NCBI GenBank assembly: GCA_963920525.1
Contig: OY986435.1
Location: 102,844,615 to 102,908,614 of the forward strand
Origin: Dichetophora obliterata
Lineage: Eukaryota; Arthropoda; Insecta; Diptera; Sciomyzidae
Length of the DNA stretch: 64,000 bases
Reading direction: 5' to 3'
Shown here in pieces: positions 1 to 10,206 of the stretch. The first letter of the stretch is position 1. Every line of letters starts with the position of its first letter. The notes beneath the pieces are model-generated. The model was not told the DNA's origin. It searched no databases and saw only the letters and a program-made list of their open reading frames with translations. The translations under genes were made by a program, and so were the position numbers.

Positions 1-281
1 TCTATAGCACAACATGCTTACACCAAAGTCAAATCCGTGGAAACAGCTCTCCACTCCATAATCTCCCTCATTGAAGAATCCCTCCATCCGAAGGAATATA
101 CAATCATAGCTTTCATTGATATAGAAGGAGCCTTTAATTACGTCGATGCAAGAGCTATCTTCAATGCGCTGACGGAGCTTGGGGTTTAGCAGTAAATGAA
201 CTGTTAGTTAAACTGGAACAAGAGGGGTACAGGGTGATAGCTTATGCCGATGACATTGCTATTATTACCTCTGGAAAATAT
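1..281 (+). pseudogene. LINE reverse-transcriptase fragment, upstream of Gypsy-A
   Basis: Translation gives the start of a non-LTR reverse-transcriptase core: QHAY..K.VETALH, then AFIDIEGAFN (first catalytic Asp region). The frame ends at a TAG near position 187. After a deletion of a large part of the palm the reading resumes with IAYADDIAII near 238-270, the YADD catalytic box. The remainder lies beyond the Gypsy-A insertion at 5981-6200. The family is a Jockey/LOA/R1-like LINE; I cannot place it more exactly. The gene is dead: there is an internal deletion, a stop and a 5.7-kb insertion. Confidence 0.8.
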
Positions 282-286
282 ATATC

Positions 287-637
287 TGTGGTGCTCTATT
301 ACATCACCACATAGAGTAAATCTCTACAGCCTATTTTATCTGTTCGTTACATTGATACTTACCTTTTTGTTACATTAATACTTACCTCTTTGTTATATTG
401 TACTTACCTTTAGTTTCATTAATAACGTATTATACTTACACTTGCCTATAAAACACTTGTTATAAAAAACATTTTGAATTGTATTCAGTTATTATAATTT
501 CAGAAATTTTCATTTTGAAAATTTCAGTATTAAAAATTTGTTCAAAGAAAATTGTTCGAATAAAAAATTATAAAATAAAAAAATTGGTTTTAAAATAAAA
601 AATTAATTTTAAACGAAATTCATAAACGTTCGAACAA
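287..637 (+). repeat. 5' LTR of Gypsy-A
   Basis: Begins TGTGGTGCTC and is repeated almost exactly at 5628-5980. The exact 3' boundary is uncertain by a few bases because the two copies differ by a small indel near the end (CGAACAA here, CGCACCAA in the 3' copy). Confidence 0.88.
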
Positions 638-749
638 TAAAACTGGCGATCCTGCGACACGAACACTAAAACTGGCGATCCTGCGACACGAACACCAAAA
701 CTGGCGATCCTACAAACCGCACTAAAACTGGCGCTCAACAACAGGGAGC
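635..749 (+). repeat. Tandem primer-binding-site-like motifs after the 5' LTR
   Basis: Four consecutive ~29-30 bp units each contain AAAACTGGCG. The first two read ACTGGCGATCCTGCGACACG, the third is partly diverged (GGCGATCCTACAAACCGC), and the fourth changes to TGGCGCTCAACAACAGGGA. The core TGGCG immediately after an LTR is the usual start of a tRNA-complementary primer-binding site. Having it repeated is unusual. Confidence 0.7.
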
Positions 750-873
750 AGTAAAATGGCTACATCAATTTAAAAACAAAGCGACACCAATTCCGCTACA
801 GAGTCCCAAACAAATTCTAATGGCAACAACTCATCAACAGAAATTGGCACTACATCAGCAGATGGCTTAATTA

Positions 874-1133
874 ATGAGAATCGGCCAAATCAAACACGTT
901 CCACAACAGATACGCCAACGCCCACTACACCTACGGTTGATACAGCTACAGCAGCACCAGCAACTGCTTCTGCACCAAGAACAACAGCCACAGATAAACC
1001 AGCAACAGGCACAACATTATCCACAACGCCACCGTAAGTTCCTCCTCAATCGTCACTACCGCTGGTGCCAAAAAACAGCTTCAACCACAGCGCTCCAACA
1101 ACAAAAACAGCAGCAGACAAGGTCACTGCTAGA

Positions 1134-1166
<33 letters not shown>

Positions 1167-1375
1167 AAAGAACAACAACAACAATAACAGCAGCCATAAC
1201 AACAACAACAAAACAGCTACAACGACAGCGTTTATAACAACAACAACAACAACAAAGTGAGCAACAACCACAATAACAGTAGCTACAACAACAACCACAA
1301 CCACAACGAAAAGAGCAACAACAACAACAACGTCGGCAGCAACAACAACAACGTCAGCAGCAACAACAATTTATT
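874..1375 (+). repeat. CAA/AAC-rich low-complexity tract
   Basis: Between the 5' LTR and gag lies a long run rich in CAA, AAC and CAG triplets, which can be read as poly-Gln, poly-Asn or poly-Thr depending on the frame. Open frames here are compositional; no gag motif is present and the ATG at 756 is followed by a stop after five sense codons. It is probably an expanded leader. Confidence 0.75.
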
Positions 1376-1634
1376 TTATATGAAATTTTATATTTTGTAA
1401 AAATCTATATTTATTTTTGTTGACATTTATAAAATATTTTTTTTCAGGCTGCGTATCACTTTAGCTCATCACGAGGCACACAACATAGCTTCTTAAACGA
1501 ATTTTAGACGATAGGGTCGTAAGAAACCTATCGTCTCACTTTCGTAGGCACTACACTACACTAGGGACATAGGTACACTAAAAAAAAAAGGGAAGAGTTA
1601 GAATTTTCAAATAGAAGCAAATCTAGAGGGAAGA

Positions 1635-2561
1635 ATGCTACGAACACCCCCACACACACCCCTTACTCCACTTCCACCCCTTACTCCACACACCGGAGAG
1701 GGAGATAACACACCATTCATAGACTTTGAGACTAACCCTCTCACACCACCAACGCAAATACACACGGTTTCGGTAAAATTACCTACATTCTGGACGAATT
1801 GCCCAGACGCTTGGTTCGCACATGCGGAAATACAATTCCAAGCGAAAGGAATCACAGTCGATAAGACTAAATACGAATACTTGGTAACCTCGTTACCACA
1901 AGAAGTCATAGTCACTGTGCTAGACTTTATCCAAAAACCGCCAACACAAAACACATACGAAGGGCTTAAAAAGACATTGCTCGATAGATTTTCACTGAGC
2001 GAAAACAAGCGATTAGATAAAATCCTTTCGGATTCCGAGATGGGTGACCAAAGGCCATCTCAGTTCTATCGGTCACTTCTTCTACTAGCTGGATCAACAG
2101 TCAGTGGCGATTTAATTTATAAATTATGGCTACGCAAGTTGCCAAAAAGTTTAAATATCGCCTTGACCGGGTCCAGACACAGAGAACTAGAGGTCCTCTT
2201 AAAACTAGCAGATGATTTATGGGAAGCCATGACTGGTAGTGAAATTTCTACCATGTCTAAAAAACCAGCTTCCGGCTCAGAAGAAATAATGGCGATTACC
2301 CAACGTTTCGCCGAGACCACATCCACAATTTTAGAAAACTTTAATAAGTTGGCACTGGAGGTACAAGAACTGAGAAGTGAACGTTCTCGATCACAAAGCT
2401 CAAACTTCCAAAGGTACTCCAGACGTCGTTCATCTAGAAGAGAAGGGTCACAACAAAGACCGGCCAACTGAGTTTGTAGGTACCACTACAAATTTGGCAG
2501 AGCGGCCAGACGATGCGAACAACCATGCGCGTATGTTCAAACGACATCCACACCAAACACA
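1635..2561 (+). pseudogene. gag: gag of Gypsy-A, with in-frame TGA before the zinc-binding motif
   Basis: The open frame 1635-2471 encodes 278 residues: a Pro/Thr-rich N-terminus, then a capsid-like region (VKLPTFWTNCPDAWFAHAE, later GDQRPSQFYRSLL) typical of one group of insect Ty3/Gypsy Gag proteins, and an Arg/Ser-rich tail. A TGA occurs at 2469-2471. Immediately after it, in the same frame, comes a Cys/His motif CRYHYKFG...C...PC (2475-2525), which in related elements is the C-terminal zinc-binding motif of Gag. The frame then closes shortly before 2562. The TGA is therefore either a recent nonsense mutation or a readthrough stop. The start is the first ATG of the open frame. Confidence 0.82.
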
Positions 2562-5500
2562 TTAAACTAAAAAACATCATCATTGCAACGGCTAATGATG
2601 GGAGTTCTATAACAGTAACACGCCGTTTATTCATATTTGACAAGGACAATAACTTAAATTTCTTAATCGACAGTGGCGCTGAAGTTTCCGTATTGCCATC
2701 CTCCAAATTCAAAATTTATAAAAAATCTGATTTAACACTCCAAGCTGCTAATGGCACAGCAATATCGACTTACGGAAAAAAATTGTTAAACGTAAATTTA
2801 AAACTCAGACGAGAATTTCCTTTCACTTTCATATTAGCAGATATCACAAGACCTATCATTGGCGCAGACTTTCTTACCAAATATGGACTTCTAATAGATC
2901 TAAAAAACAGAAAACTCATTGACCCCCTTACAAAATTATCCGTCAACGCAATTTCGAGGTATTCTGAAACACAATTACCAAAACTATTTACACTCGACGA
3001 TAAATACACACAGTTACTCAAACAATTCCCTTCACTCTTCACAGAACCAGATTACACTGCACCAATCAAACACAAAACAGTACACCACATAGTTGCAGAA
3101 GGACAGTTACCATTCACACGACCACGACGTTTAGACCTATCAAAATTAAAAATCGCAAAACAAGAATTCGACTTTCTAGTCAAGTCAGGAATTTGTAGAC
3201 CGTCTGACTCGAAAACTTCTTCTCCACTACACCTTGTAGCCAAACGCGAACCAAATGACTGGAGACCATGTGGTGACTACAGACGACTGAACGCTATTAC
3301 TGTACCTGACCGTTACCCTTTACCACATATACACGACTTTTCCATCAACTTACACAACACAAACTTTTATTCAAAAATTGACCAGGTCAGAGCATATCAC
3401 CAGATGGCTCCTAGCGACATCCACAAAACAGCAATAACAACACCTTTCGGAATGTTCGAATTTCTCCGAATGCCTTTCGGCTTGAGAAATTCAGCACAGA
3501 CATTCCAAAGATTTATACACGAAGTCTTACAGGGACTAGATTTCATTTTCGTTTATTTAGATGACATACTTATAGCTAGCGAGACCGAGACAGAACACAT
3601 AAAACACTTAACACAAGTTTTCCAAAGACTTTCAGAATACGGCTTAAACATTAAACCTAACAAATGCACTTTTGGAGCATCAGACATAAACTTCCTCAGT
3701 TACATTTCTAAACAAGGTATCCGACCTTCAGAAGAACGTACACAGTGCATACGAGACTACCCACAACCCACCACAGTCAAACAAATGCAAAAATTCATAG
3801 GCATGACAAATTACTACCACCGTTGTATCCCAAAACTCGCACACATGCTAGGCCCAATTTATGACATGGTCACCGTAGCATCAAAAACAAAAAACAAACA
3901 GTTACACTGGACAGAGAACACACTACAGGCATTTACAACAATCAAAGATAGTTTTGCAAAGGAAACACTACTCAATCACATCAGTAGTAATGCAAAATTA
4001 TCGATTGCCGTAGACGCATCAAACACAGCCATTGGCGGCGTTTTACAACAACAGAATAACGGTACACTAGAACCATAAGCCTTTTTCTCAAAAAAGTTAT
4101 CAAAGTCAGAAACGAAATACAGTACATTCGACAGAGAATTACTTGCCATATACTTAAACATCAAACACTTTAGACACTACCTAGAAGGAAACAATTTTAC
4201 GGTATACACAGATCACAAACCACTGATTAACGCTATACATTCACAAACAGAACGCAGTCCCAGACAAACAAGACACTTGGAATACATTGCACAATTCACA
4301 CATGACATTAAACACATTAAAGGTTCAGAAAACACTGTAGCAGATGCACTTTCACGAGCTGAAATAGAAGCTTTTGCCTGCACAGACATCAACCTGAGAA
4401 CACTACATAAAGAACAGAACACAGACACAGAATTGCAAGATATACTAAATAGCCACAGATACAAGCTCGAACAGATACTCATACCGGTACTCAACATTAA
4501 AATTTGATGCGAACAGAAAAATTCTTTAACACGACCTTACATACCACAGACTTTACGAAAACAAGTATTCGAACAACTACACAACATAGCACATCCTGGT
4601 ACACGAGCTTCACGGCGATTACTTACACAAAGATATTTCTGGCCGAATATGAATACACACGTTAACAAATGGGCACAAGAATGCGTTAGATGTCAACGCT
4701 CAAAAATACACATGCACACGAAGACAACACCACACAAAATCAGCATACCACACGGACGTTTCGAACATATCCACGTTGATATAGTCGGTCCTTTGCCAAT
4801 TTCAAAAGGGTATAGATACCTACTTACCGTAGTCGACAGGAACACTCGTTGGCCAGAAGCATTTCCGCTGAAAGACACAACCACCGACACGATAGTCGAC
4901 ACTCTTCAAAGAGAGTATATTTCACGTTTTGGAGTTCCATTGAAGGTTATCTCTGATCGAGGAGCACAATTCACTTCCGCGACCTTTAACACATTTCTCA
5001 AAAATCTCGGTTGCCAACATATAACTACTTCGGCTTACCACCCACAAGCCAACGGCATGGTAGAGCGTTTTCACCGCCAGTTAAAGGTTTCCCTTATCGC
5101 AGCAAACAACCAGACAAATTGGTTCACAGAGTTGCCACTAGTTCTTCTGGGCCTTAGATCCTCAGTCAAAGAAGACATCAAAGCGTCGCCAGCTGAGATG
5201 GTCTTTGGCCAGCCGCTCAGATTACCGAAACAAATAGTAATTCGCAACAATGAAACTTTAAACCCTTCAGAGATGCTTCCAAAAATAAAACAAGTAGTCA
5301 AAAACAAACAATCACTCATTTCACACCATAACACAAAATTCCAACAACACGTTCCTAAGGAACTCAACACTTGTAAATTTGTCTTCGTTAGAAACGACAC
5401 CATACACAGCAAGCTCAAGGAACCCTATGATGGACCTTTCGAAGTAATCAACCGAAACCCAAAATACTTCACAATACTCAAAAATAACACTCATACTACA

Positions 5501-5614
5501 GTTAGTTTAGATCGTTTAAAACCAGCATCAATTAATACAGACACAACAACTACAACACAATCTAAAAGAAAGGTACATTTTAATTTACTCAGAAATACAA
5601 CAAGATTTATTTGA
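2513..5614 (+). pseudogene. pol: pol of Gypsy-A (protease-RT-RNase H-integrase), two in-frame stops
   Basis: One reading frame, -1 relative to gag and overlapping it, so expression by -1 frameshift is plausible. In order: aspartic protease ([12 protein letters not shown], about 2660), reverse transcriptase with YLDD at 3554-3565, RNase H (IAVDAS near 3998; TDHKPL near 4210), integrase zinc domain (H...H, then CVRCQRSK near 4690), and integrase core with the first Asp in VDIVGPL, the second in VISDRGAQF, and Glu in GMVERFHRQ (about 5060). The frame is broken by TAA at 4076-4078, inside RNase H, and TGA at 4505-4507, between RNase H and integrase. All other sequence stays in frame, so the copy is young but cannot make a full Pol. 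Confidence 0.93.
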
Positions 5615-5627
5615 GGAGGGGGAATAA

Positions 5628-5980
5628 TGTGGTGCTCTATTACATCACCACATAGAGTAAATCTCTACAGCCTATTTTATCTGTTCGTTACATTGATACT
5701 TACCTTTTTGTTACATTAATACTTACCTCTTTTTTATATTGTACTTACCTTTAGTTTCATTAATAACGTATTATACTTACACTTGCCTATAAAACACTTG
5801 TTATAAAAAAAATTTTGAATTGTATTCAGTTATTATAATTTCAGAAATTTTCATTTTGAAAATTTCAGTATTAAAAATTTGTTCAAAGAAAATTGTTCGA
5901 ATAAAAAAATTATAAAATAAAAAAATTGGTTTTAAAATAAAAAATTAATTTTAAACGAAATCCATAAACGTTCGCACCAA
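5628..5980 (+). repeat. 3' LTR of Gypsy-A
   Basis: Near-identical to 287-637 and preceded by a polypurine tract at about 5613-5625. It is followed by the target duplication ATATC (5981-5985) and then the rest of the LINE reverse transcriptase. Confidence 0.9.
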
Positions 5981-6200
5981 ATATCTACTCTTCGAGTTAT
6001 TATGCAAAACTGCCTAAATACTCTAGTCAACTGGGCTATCAGCTGTGGGCTTAGCGTTAATCCTTATAAAATTGAGCTAGTGATTTTCACCAGAAAACAC
6101 AATGTACCTCTTATTAGTCCTCCTTAACTGGGAAACACAAGACTTAGCTTCTCAGATCAAGCAAAATACCTGGGTAAGGCCTGGTTAGGAAACGAGACTG
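5981..6200 (+). pseudogene. LINE reverse-transcriptase fragment, downstream of Gypsy-A
   Basis: Continues the frame interrupted at 286: LNTLVNWAISCGLSVNPYK and later LSFSDQAKYLG, which is the thumb-side region that follows the YADD box in Jockey-type RTs. A TAA occurs at about 6125 and homology fades after about 6180. Confidence 0.75.
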
Positions 6201-7410
6201 GAAGCCTTTCTGGAAGTTGAAATTCTTTTTGCATTATCACTTAGCACATTGTGTTAATATTTTTAATGCATTAACAATTCAATGCATTAAGCAAATCTAT
6301 GGCCAAAACAAATAAATAAAGATAGAAATAAATAGTTTTTTTAAAAAAAATAAGTTTGGTTTAAGTTACCATTTTAGTGTTTCTCGAAACATGTTGTGGG
6401 TGGCACATGGTGGCAACCCAATTCTTTTTATAAGTAATATGAGATCTCCCACAAAGGAACAAATAAATACCTTTTTATAGCGGAAAACCCGAGCGATTAC
6501 TTTCGTTTTTTTTCCATTTTAACTGAACCAAATTTTTAGAAAAATGTACATGTTCAACGATTTTTTTAACATAGAGGAATGAATATTATTTAAAGTTTTT
6601 TATTTCTTCCGATTACTTAAGCTTTGATATAATACATAAAAATTAAACATATCAAATTACTTATACGAATTCTACAAGAAATGTTTTAATTTGGTTAAAC
6701 ATTTTACTATTTTTTTGTTTAAAGAAAACAACAAGTTTTTGACTTTCATGGTAAAAGTTTTTTGTGATTTTTATGTGTAAATATATTAATGTTACGTGTA
6801 TTCAATTTTTAGCCCTGATGATTTAGCCCACAAAGTGAGCGAAAATATCGGAAAATAAAAAACAAATATTTAAAAATGTTTTCTTTTTATACGGGCACAG
6901 CCCAATTTATTATAGCAGCAAACAAAATAAGGAAACAATATCAATATTTGTAGAAAACGTAATACATTATTGGAATACTTAAATGTTCAACTACAACAAT
7001 CCAATATAAAAACTTATCCTTGAAAAATCAATCAAAAAAGCATGGCATTTATCCGTGGGATAAAGTGCACAAAAACAACAAAATATCATGGTATTCTTAA
7101 AAAATAATCGAAAGAGTTGGAAAAGTTGTATACAACGTTTTAAGCGCAGCCAATCGTCGTAAAAACCTAACACAAATCAACCAGACGTTATACTGACAAT
7201 GTCGGAAGTTTTCGACATTGCATAACGTCAAGAATCTAGTGAAGAGCCAATATTACCTACTCTCTTTCTTAATAGTAAATCAAATAAAGCCAGAACAAAT
7301 TCTTGTTCCATGAAATAATTTACTGATGATTTGATTGAAATTTGCTTAAAAGTCCAATTCACATGTAGGCATATTCTAATTAGCTTACATAATCAATAAA
7401 GAATTATTTA
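6201..7410. other. Gene-free AT-rich stretch
   Basis: No supported gene. A short imperfect hairpin lies at about 7187-7231 (GACGTTAT...ATGTCG against CGACATTGCATAACGTC). This is also where downstream (lower-coordinate) exons of the minus-strand Parp gene could begin, but I recognise no WGR or catalytic-domain sequence here. Confidence 0.5.
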
Positions 7411-7415
7411 CTTAC

Positions 7416-7952
7416 TCATTTAATTCATCATCTTTTTTTACAGTGATGTTCTTCGCAATTGTTGATGCACTGGGTGGAATAAATTTAATGATTCTTGCCT
7501 CGGGTTTCTTTCGAACATAACTTAAAAAAGAATATTCCTGCTTCAAAGCGCTTGGCAAGTTGCATGGACTACGTTTTGGTTCCTTTATTAGCTTTGCACA
7601 CTTTGTCCATTCTGTCAATTGACCATTACACAGATATCCTGACTTATGAAAAAGGAATTGTTGACAATTGCAATCGGGGCATGGTGCAATTGCGCCAAAT
7701 GTCAACAAATCCGCAACTTGATCGAGCAACTTCTCTGAGTCTCCAACAACTGGCTCCTGGCCATTAGTTCTTAGTAAATCTTTTATGGCATTCCTTTTCA
7801 TTTTATTTTTTGCGTTATCTCTGAACATAAAAAGCCTAGTCATTTGCTTTTTCAGAAGATCAGATTGTATTTTATCATCCACAGAGTCAACTTCATCCTT
7901 TGTCTCCAGTTTTGCTCTTTTTATCACGGGCACATCTTCAGATTTAATTGCT
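7416..7952 (-). CDS. Parp: PARP1-type poly(ADP-ribose) polymerase, exon with PADR1/third zinc finger
   Basis: The minus-strand exon reads PVIKRAKLE..., then a conserved PADR1 block: LLDQVADLLTFGAI, PCPDCNCQQFLFHKSGYLC, GQLTEWTKC. The cysteines match the third zinc-binding domain of PARP1, which couples DNA-break sensing to catalysis in the nucleus. The exon ends with a basic segment (ARIIKFIPP) as in PARP1. Acceptor CTCTTAG lies at 7953 and donor GTAAG at 7415-7411, so the protein continues at lower coordinates, but no WGR, regulatory or catalytic exon is recognisable within the window. There are no stops or frameshifts in 537 bp, which argues for a working gene with large introns. A gene fragment is the alternative. 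Confidence 0.88.
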
Positions 7953-8011
7953 CTAAGAGAACAATTGAGACTTGATAAGAGAAAACTAGATATAGATGAT
8001 GCAAAACTTAC
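7953..8011 (-). other. 59-bp intron of the Parp-like gene
   Basis: On the minus strand the donor GTAAGTTTTG follows ...AAGGCTTTACC and the acceptor TTGTTCTCTTAG precedes AGCAATTAAATC. Splicing keeps the reading frame (KKALP joined to AIKSEDVP), matching the linker between PARP1 zinc finger 2 and PADR1. This length is typical of short insect introns. Confidence 0.9.
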
Positions 8012-8354
8012 GGTAAAGCCTTCTTCACTTCATCTTTATCCTCGTTTTTAAGACTACTAAACCCTGGTAGCTGCTCACCTGTTTCAAACCAACCAAGTTC
8101 TCCACGGAGTTGGGAGAAACATTCTACGTGGTGCCATAATGCCTGCCCACCGTACTTCATTCCAATCTCAGTATCATAAACAGTTTTTCTAATACGCACT
8201 TCATCTTTTAAAATTTTCTGTTCGCAACCTTTACATTGAGAACGACCAGACTTTGCATACTCAATAGCGAAGTCCTTTGAAGCACCGTTTTCTTGCTTTG
8301 ACCTTTTTTTGCCAGATTTACTGCTCCCAGGTAAAACGACGGAGGCTCGTTCCT
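8012..8354 (-). CDS. Parp: PARP1-type poly(ADP-ribose) polymerase, exon with zinc finger 2
   Basis: The minus-strand exon starts after acceptor TTATTTAG (8355-8362) and reads ERASVVLPGSSKSGKK, a basic linker, then the second PARP-type DNA-nick-sensing zinc finger: IEYAKSGRSQCKGCEQKI, followed by the His/Cys half WHHVECF and GELGW. The C-terminal part LPGFSSLKNEDKDEVKKALP matches the stretch after zinc finger 2 in PARP1. The Cys-x2-Cys...His...Cys ligands are all present. Zinc finger 1 and the N-terminus must lie further upstream at higher coordinates; I found no such exon in this window. Confidence 0.9.
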
Positions 8355-8362
8355 CTAAATAA

Positions 8363-9000
8363 GATTATTATTATTTAGCGATTAAATAAAACTTTAAGTT
8401 TATTTTAAAACTAGTAAGGTTTCATCTTTGGCTTGTTTGAAGTTAAAATATCACCACACCCTACATAAGTTATAATTGATTTGTTATTTTGACGAGGTAC
8501 TTTTTATGGGAGATAGATATTAGATGTGGTTTGCCAACAATTGTTTAAAATTGAGAATATATTGAAATGGTTCAGTGAAATAGCGGTAAAAAATGTTCAT
8601 ATGATTTTAGGCGTTATTGTTTTTACGTTGTCATTTTTGTATTTTAGTATTTCATATTTAATCGGGTGTTATTTTCTGGGTTTAAAAAACTTAAGGTAGT
8701 CTGGTGAGGCGAATTTCACAAATAAAATTTTTACATTTTATGCAATAAAAATATCTTAAAAATATGCTCTAAAAGTTTCGGACCGAAAATGAAAATATTG
8801 TTAAAGTTACAGACAAAAGAAGAGATCACGCCGTAGTGTGTATGAAAGTGCTGTACAAAATTTTAACGTGTTTTTCTCGAAACTATGTTTTCGAAACTTC
8901 GGGGAAGCACTGTTTAATCGATTTGGCTAAAAGTTACCCGCTATTTAAAACATACATAGCTAGATCCGAAACTTTTAAAACACTAATTTTTTTAATAACA
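8363..9000. other. Non-coding stretch upstream of the Parp exons
   Basis: AT-rich with no recognisable gene or element. If Parp is intact, this is part of its intron. Confidence 0.5.
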
Positions 9001-9420
9001 AGCAGGGACCGCGTAACGGTTATGATTTTTTTCAAAAAAGTCAATAAATAATCGTTATTTTTTGACCGATTTTATTTCGATCAAAAATAAGAGTTGAAAT
9101 TTTGCTTTTATTTTTTCGATCAAAAATAAGAGCTACATATAGCTCTTATAGCCCTGCTAAATAATAAGCAGGGACCGCGTAACGGTTGATTTTTTTCAAA
9201 AAATAATCGTTATTTTTTGACCGATTTTATTTCGATATATATATATATATCGAATATATATATATATAATATATAAATAATATAAATATATTTTTCGATC
9301 AAAAATAAGAGTTAAAATTTTACTTTTACTTTTTCGATCAAAAATAATAAAAGGCTAAAATTTTAATTTTATTTTTCCGATCAAAAATAAAGATTTAAAA
9401 TTTGACAGTGCTGTTTCTTT
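9001..9420 (+). repeat. Diverged tandem repeats with GATCRAAAAATAAGAGTTAAAATTTTAC-like motif
   Basis: A block beginning GGGACCGCGTAACGGTT (near 9006) recurs near 9171. Between and after the two blocks a ~50-bp motif with TTTCGATCAAAAATAAG and AAAATTTTAC repeats several times. An (AT)n run lies at about 9234-9290. The same motif is found in inverse orientation in the 5.37-kb tandem units (47820-48195 and copies), including the block AAAATCGGTNAGAAAATAA. It is probably the edge of a dispersed element. Confidence 0.65.
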
Positions 9421-9599
9421 TTAGCTATTATAATAGTTTAAATTTTCAAAACAATTAATAGAGCATATTTTTTATTCTTTTACACCTATATTCGTAACAT
9501 TTTTGCAGAGAAAAAAATTGCATCGCTTAGTTGCTTATCATTGCACATTCGGTTTTCATTAATTTTTAAAGGATATAAAAGTTTATTATATCCTTCGAA

Positions 9600-10143
9600 A
9601 TTTAAGAATGTCTTATTATCTTTCTGCTCTTGGCCTTAAGCGAATGCTAGTGAATAAACTAGTTTTACCAGTTATTACTTATTCGGAAGTAGTTTACAGT
9701 AGACTCAACTAAATATTGCTTATAACAATGCCAAGCGTTTTGTATTTGGCTTAAAAAATTTGACCGCCTCTCAACTTTCAGAAATGCAATACTTGGGGTG
9801 CAACTTGATTAACAATCTTAATGCTAGAAACTGCATCTTTCTTCATAAAATTATATATAAAAAACACCACATTATCTTTATAAAAAACTGCTGTTCAGTA
9901 TTTCTAGAAGATGTAACGTACCTCTCTCTTAATACCTCCAATCTTTTCTTCATTAATGCCGTAGGAATATGGAATGCTTTATCACGTAGCATAAGAGAAA
10001 TATCTCATTCCTTTTTAATGAGAATAAATAAATTCTCTCATTCCTTGTTTTCTTCTTCAATCTTCCCTCCTTTATATTTAAGTTTTAATATTTTAAAAAA
10101 TTTTCTATATGACCTTGTTATTTATTATATTGATTTTCTATGA
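9600..10143 (+). pseudogene. LINE ORF2 C-terminal remnant
   Basis: Reads LNKLVLP-like and ITYSEVVYS, then AYNNAKRFVFGL, LIFLHKIIYKK-like (as CIFLHKIIYKK), and ends NAVGIWNALSRSIREI. This pattern (single-pass repeat region, then a ...G.WN.L...I. motif) is the C-terminal tail after the RT of CR1/Jockey-type LINEs. One TAA interrupts it near 9709-9711; 9760-10143 is open. No poly-A tail is clear. Confidence 0.65.
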
Positions 10144-10206
10144 TTTAAATACAAATTCTAAATGTTTGATAGTTTAAATCATTCTAATAACTAATTAACT
10201 TAGGCC

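Larger units (their letters stand above)
282..5985 (+). mobile_element. Ty3/Gypsy LTR retrotransposon (Gypsy-A), nearly complete
   Basis: Two near-identical LTRs of about 351-353 bp (287-637 and 5628-5980) flank a gag region and a pol region in the order protease, reverse transcriptase, RNase H, integrase, which is the Ty3/Gypsy order. A 5-bp duplication ATATC lies at 282-286 and 5981-5985. A purine-rich tract (GAGGAGGGGGAAT) precedes the 3' LTR. Removing the element rejoins the reading frame of the interrupted LINE RT. No env-like ORF follows integrase, only about 13 bp before the 3' LTR. The LTRs differ by a few bases, so insertion is fairly recent, but gag and pol contain in-frame stops. 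Confidence 0.92.

Noticed and set aside
874..1304. Open frames rich in Gln/Asn (plus) or Val/Leu (minus) in the CAA/AAC tract
   Set aside because: They are products of a triplet-repeat run readable in several frames; no domain or start context supports a protein.
6991..7173. 60-codon minus-strand frame near the Parp exons, considered as a further Parp exon
   Set aside because: Composition is Phe/Leu/Cys-rich with no resemblance to WGR, regulatory or catalytic PARP blocks.
8836..9051. 71-codon plus frame
   Set aside because: It overlaps the start of a repeat block that recurs at 9171; no domain is seen.
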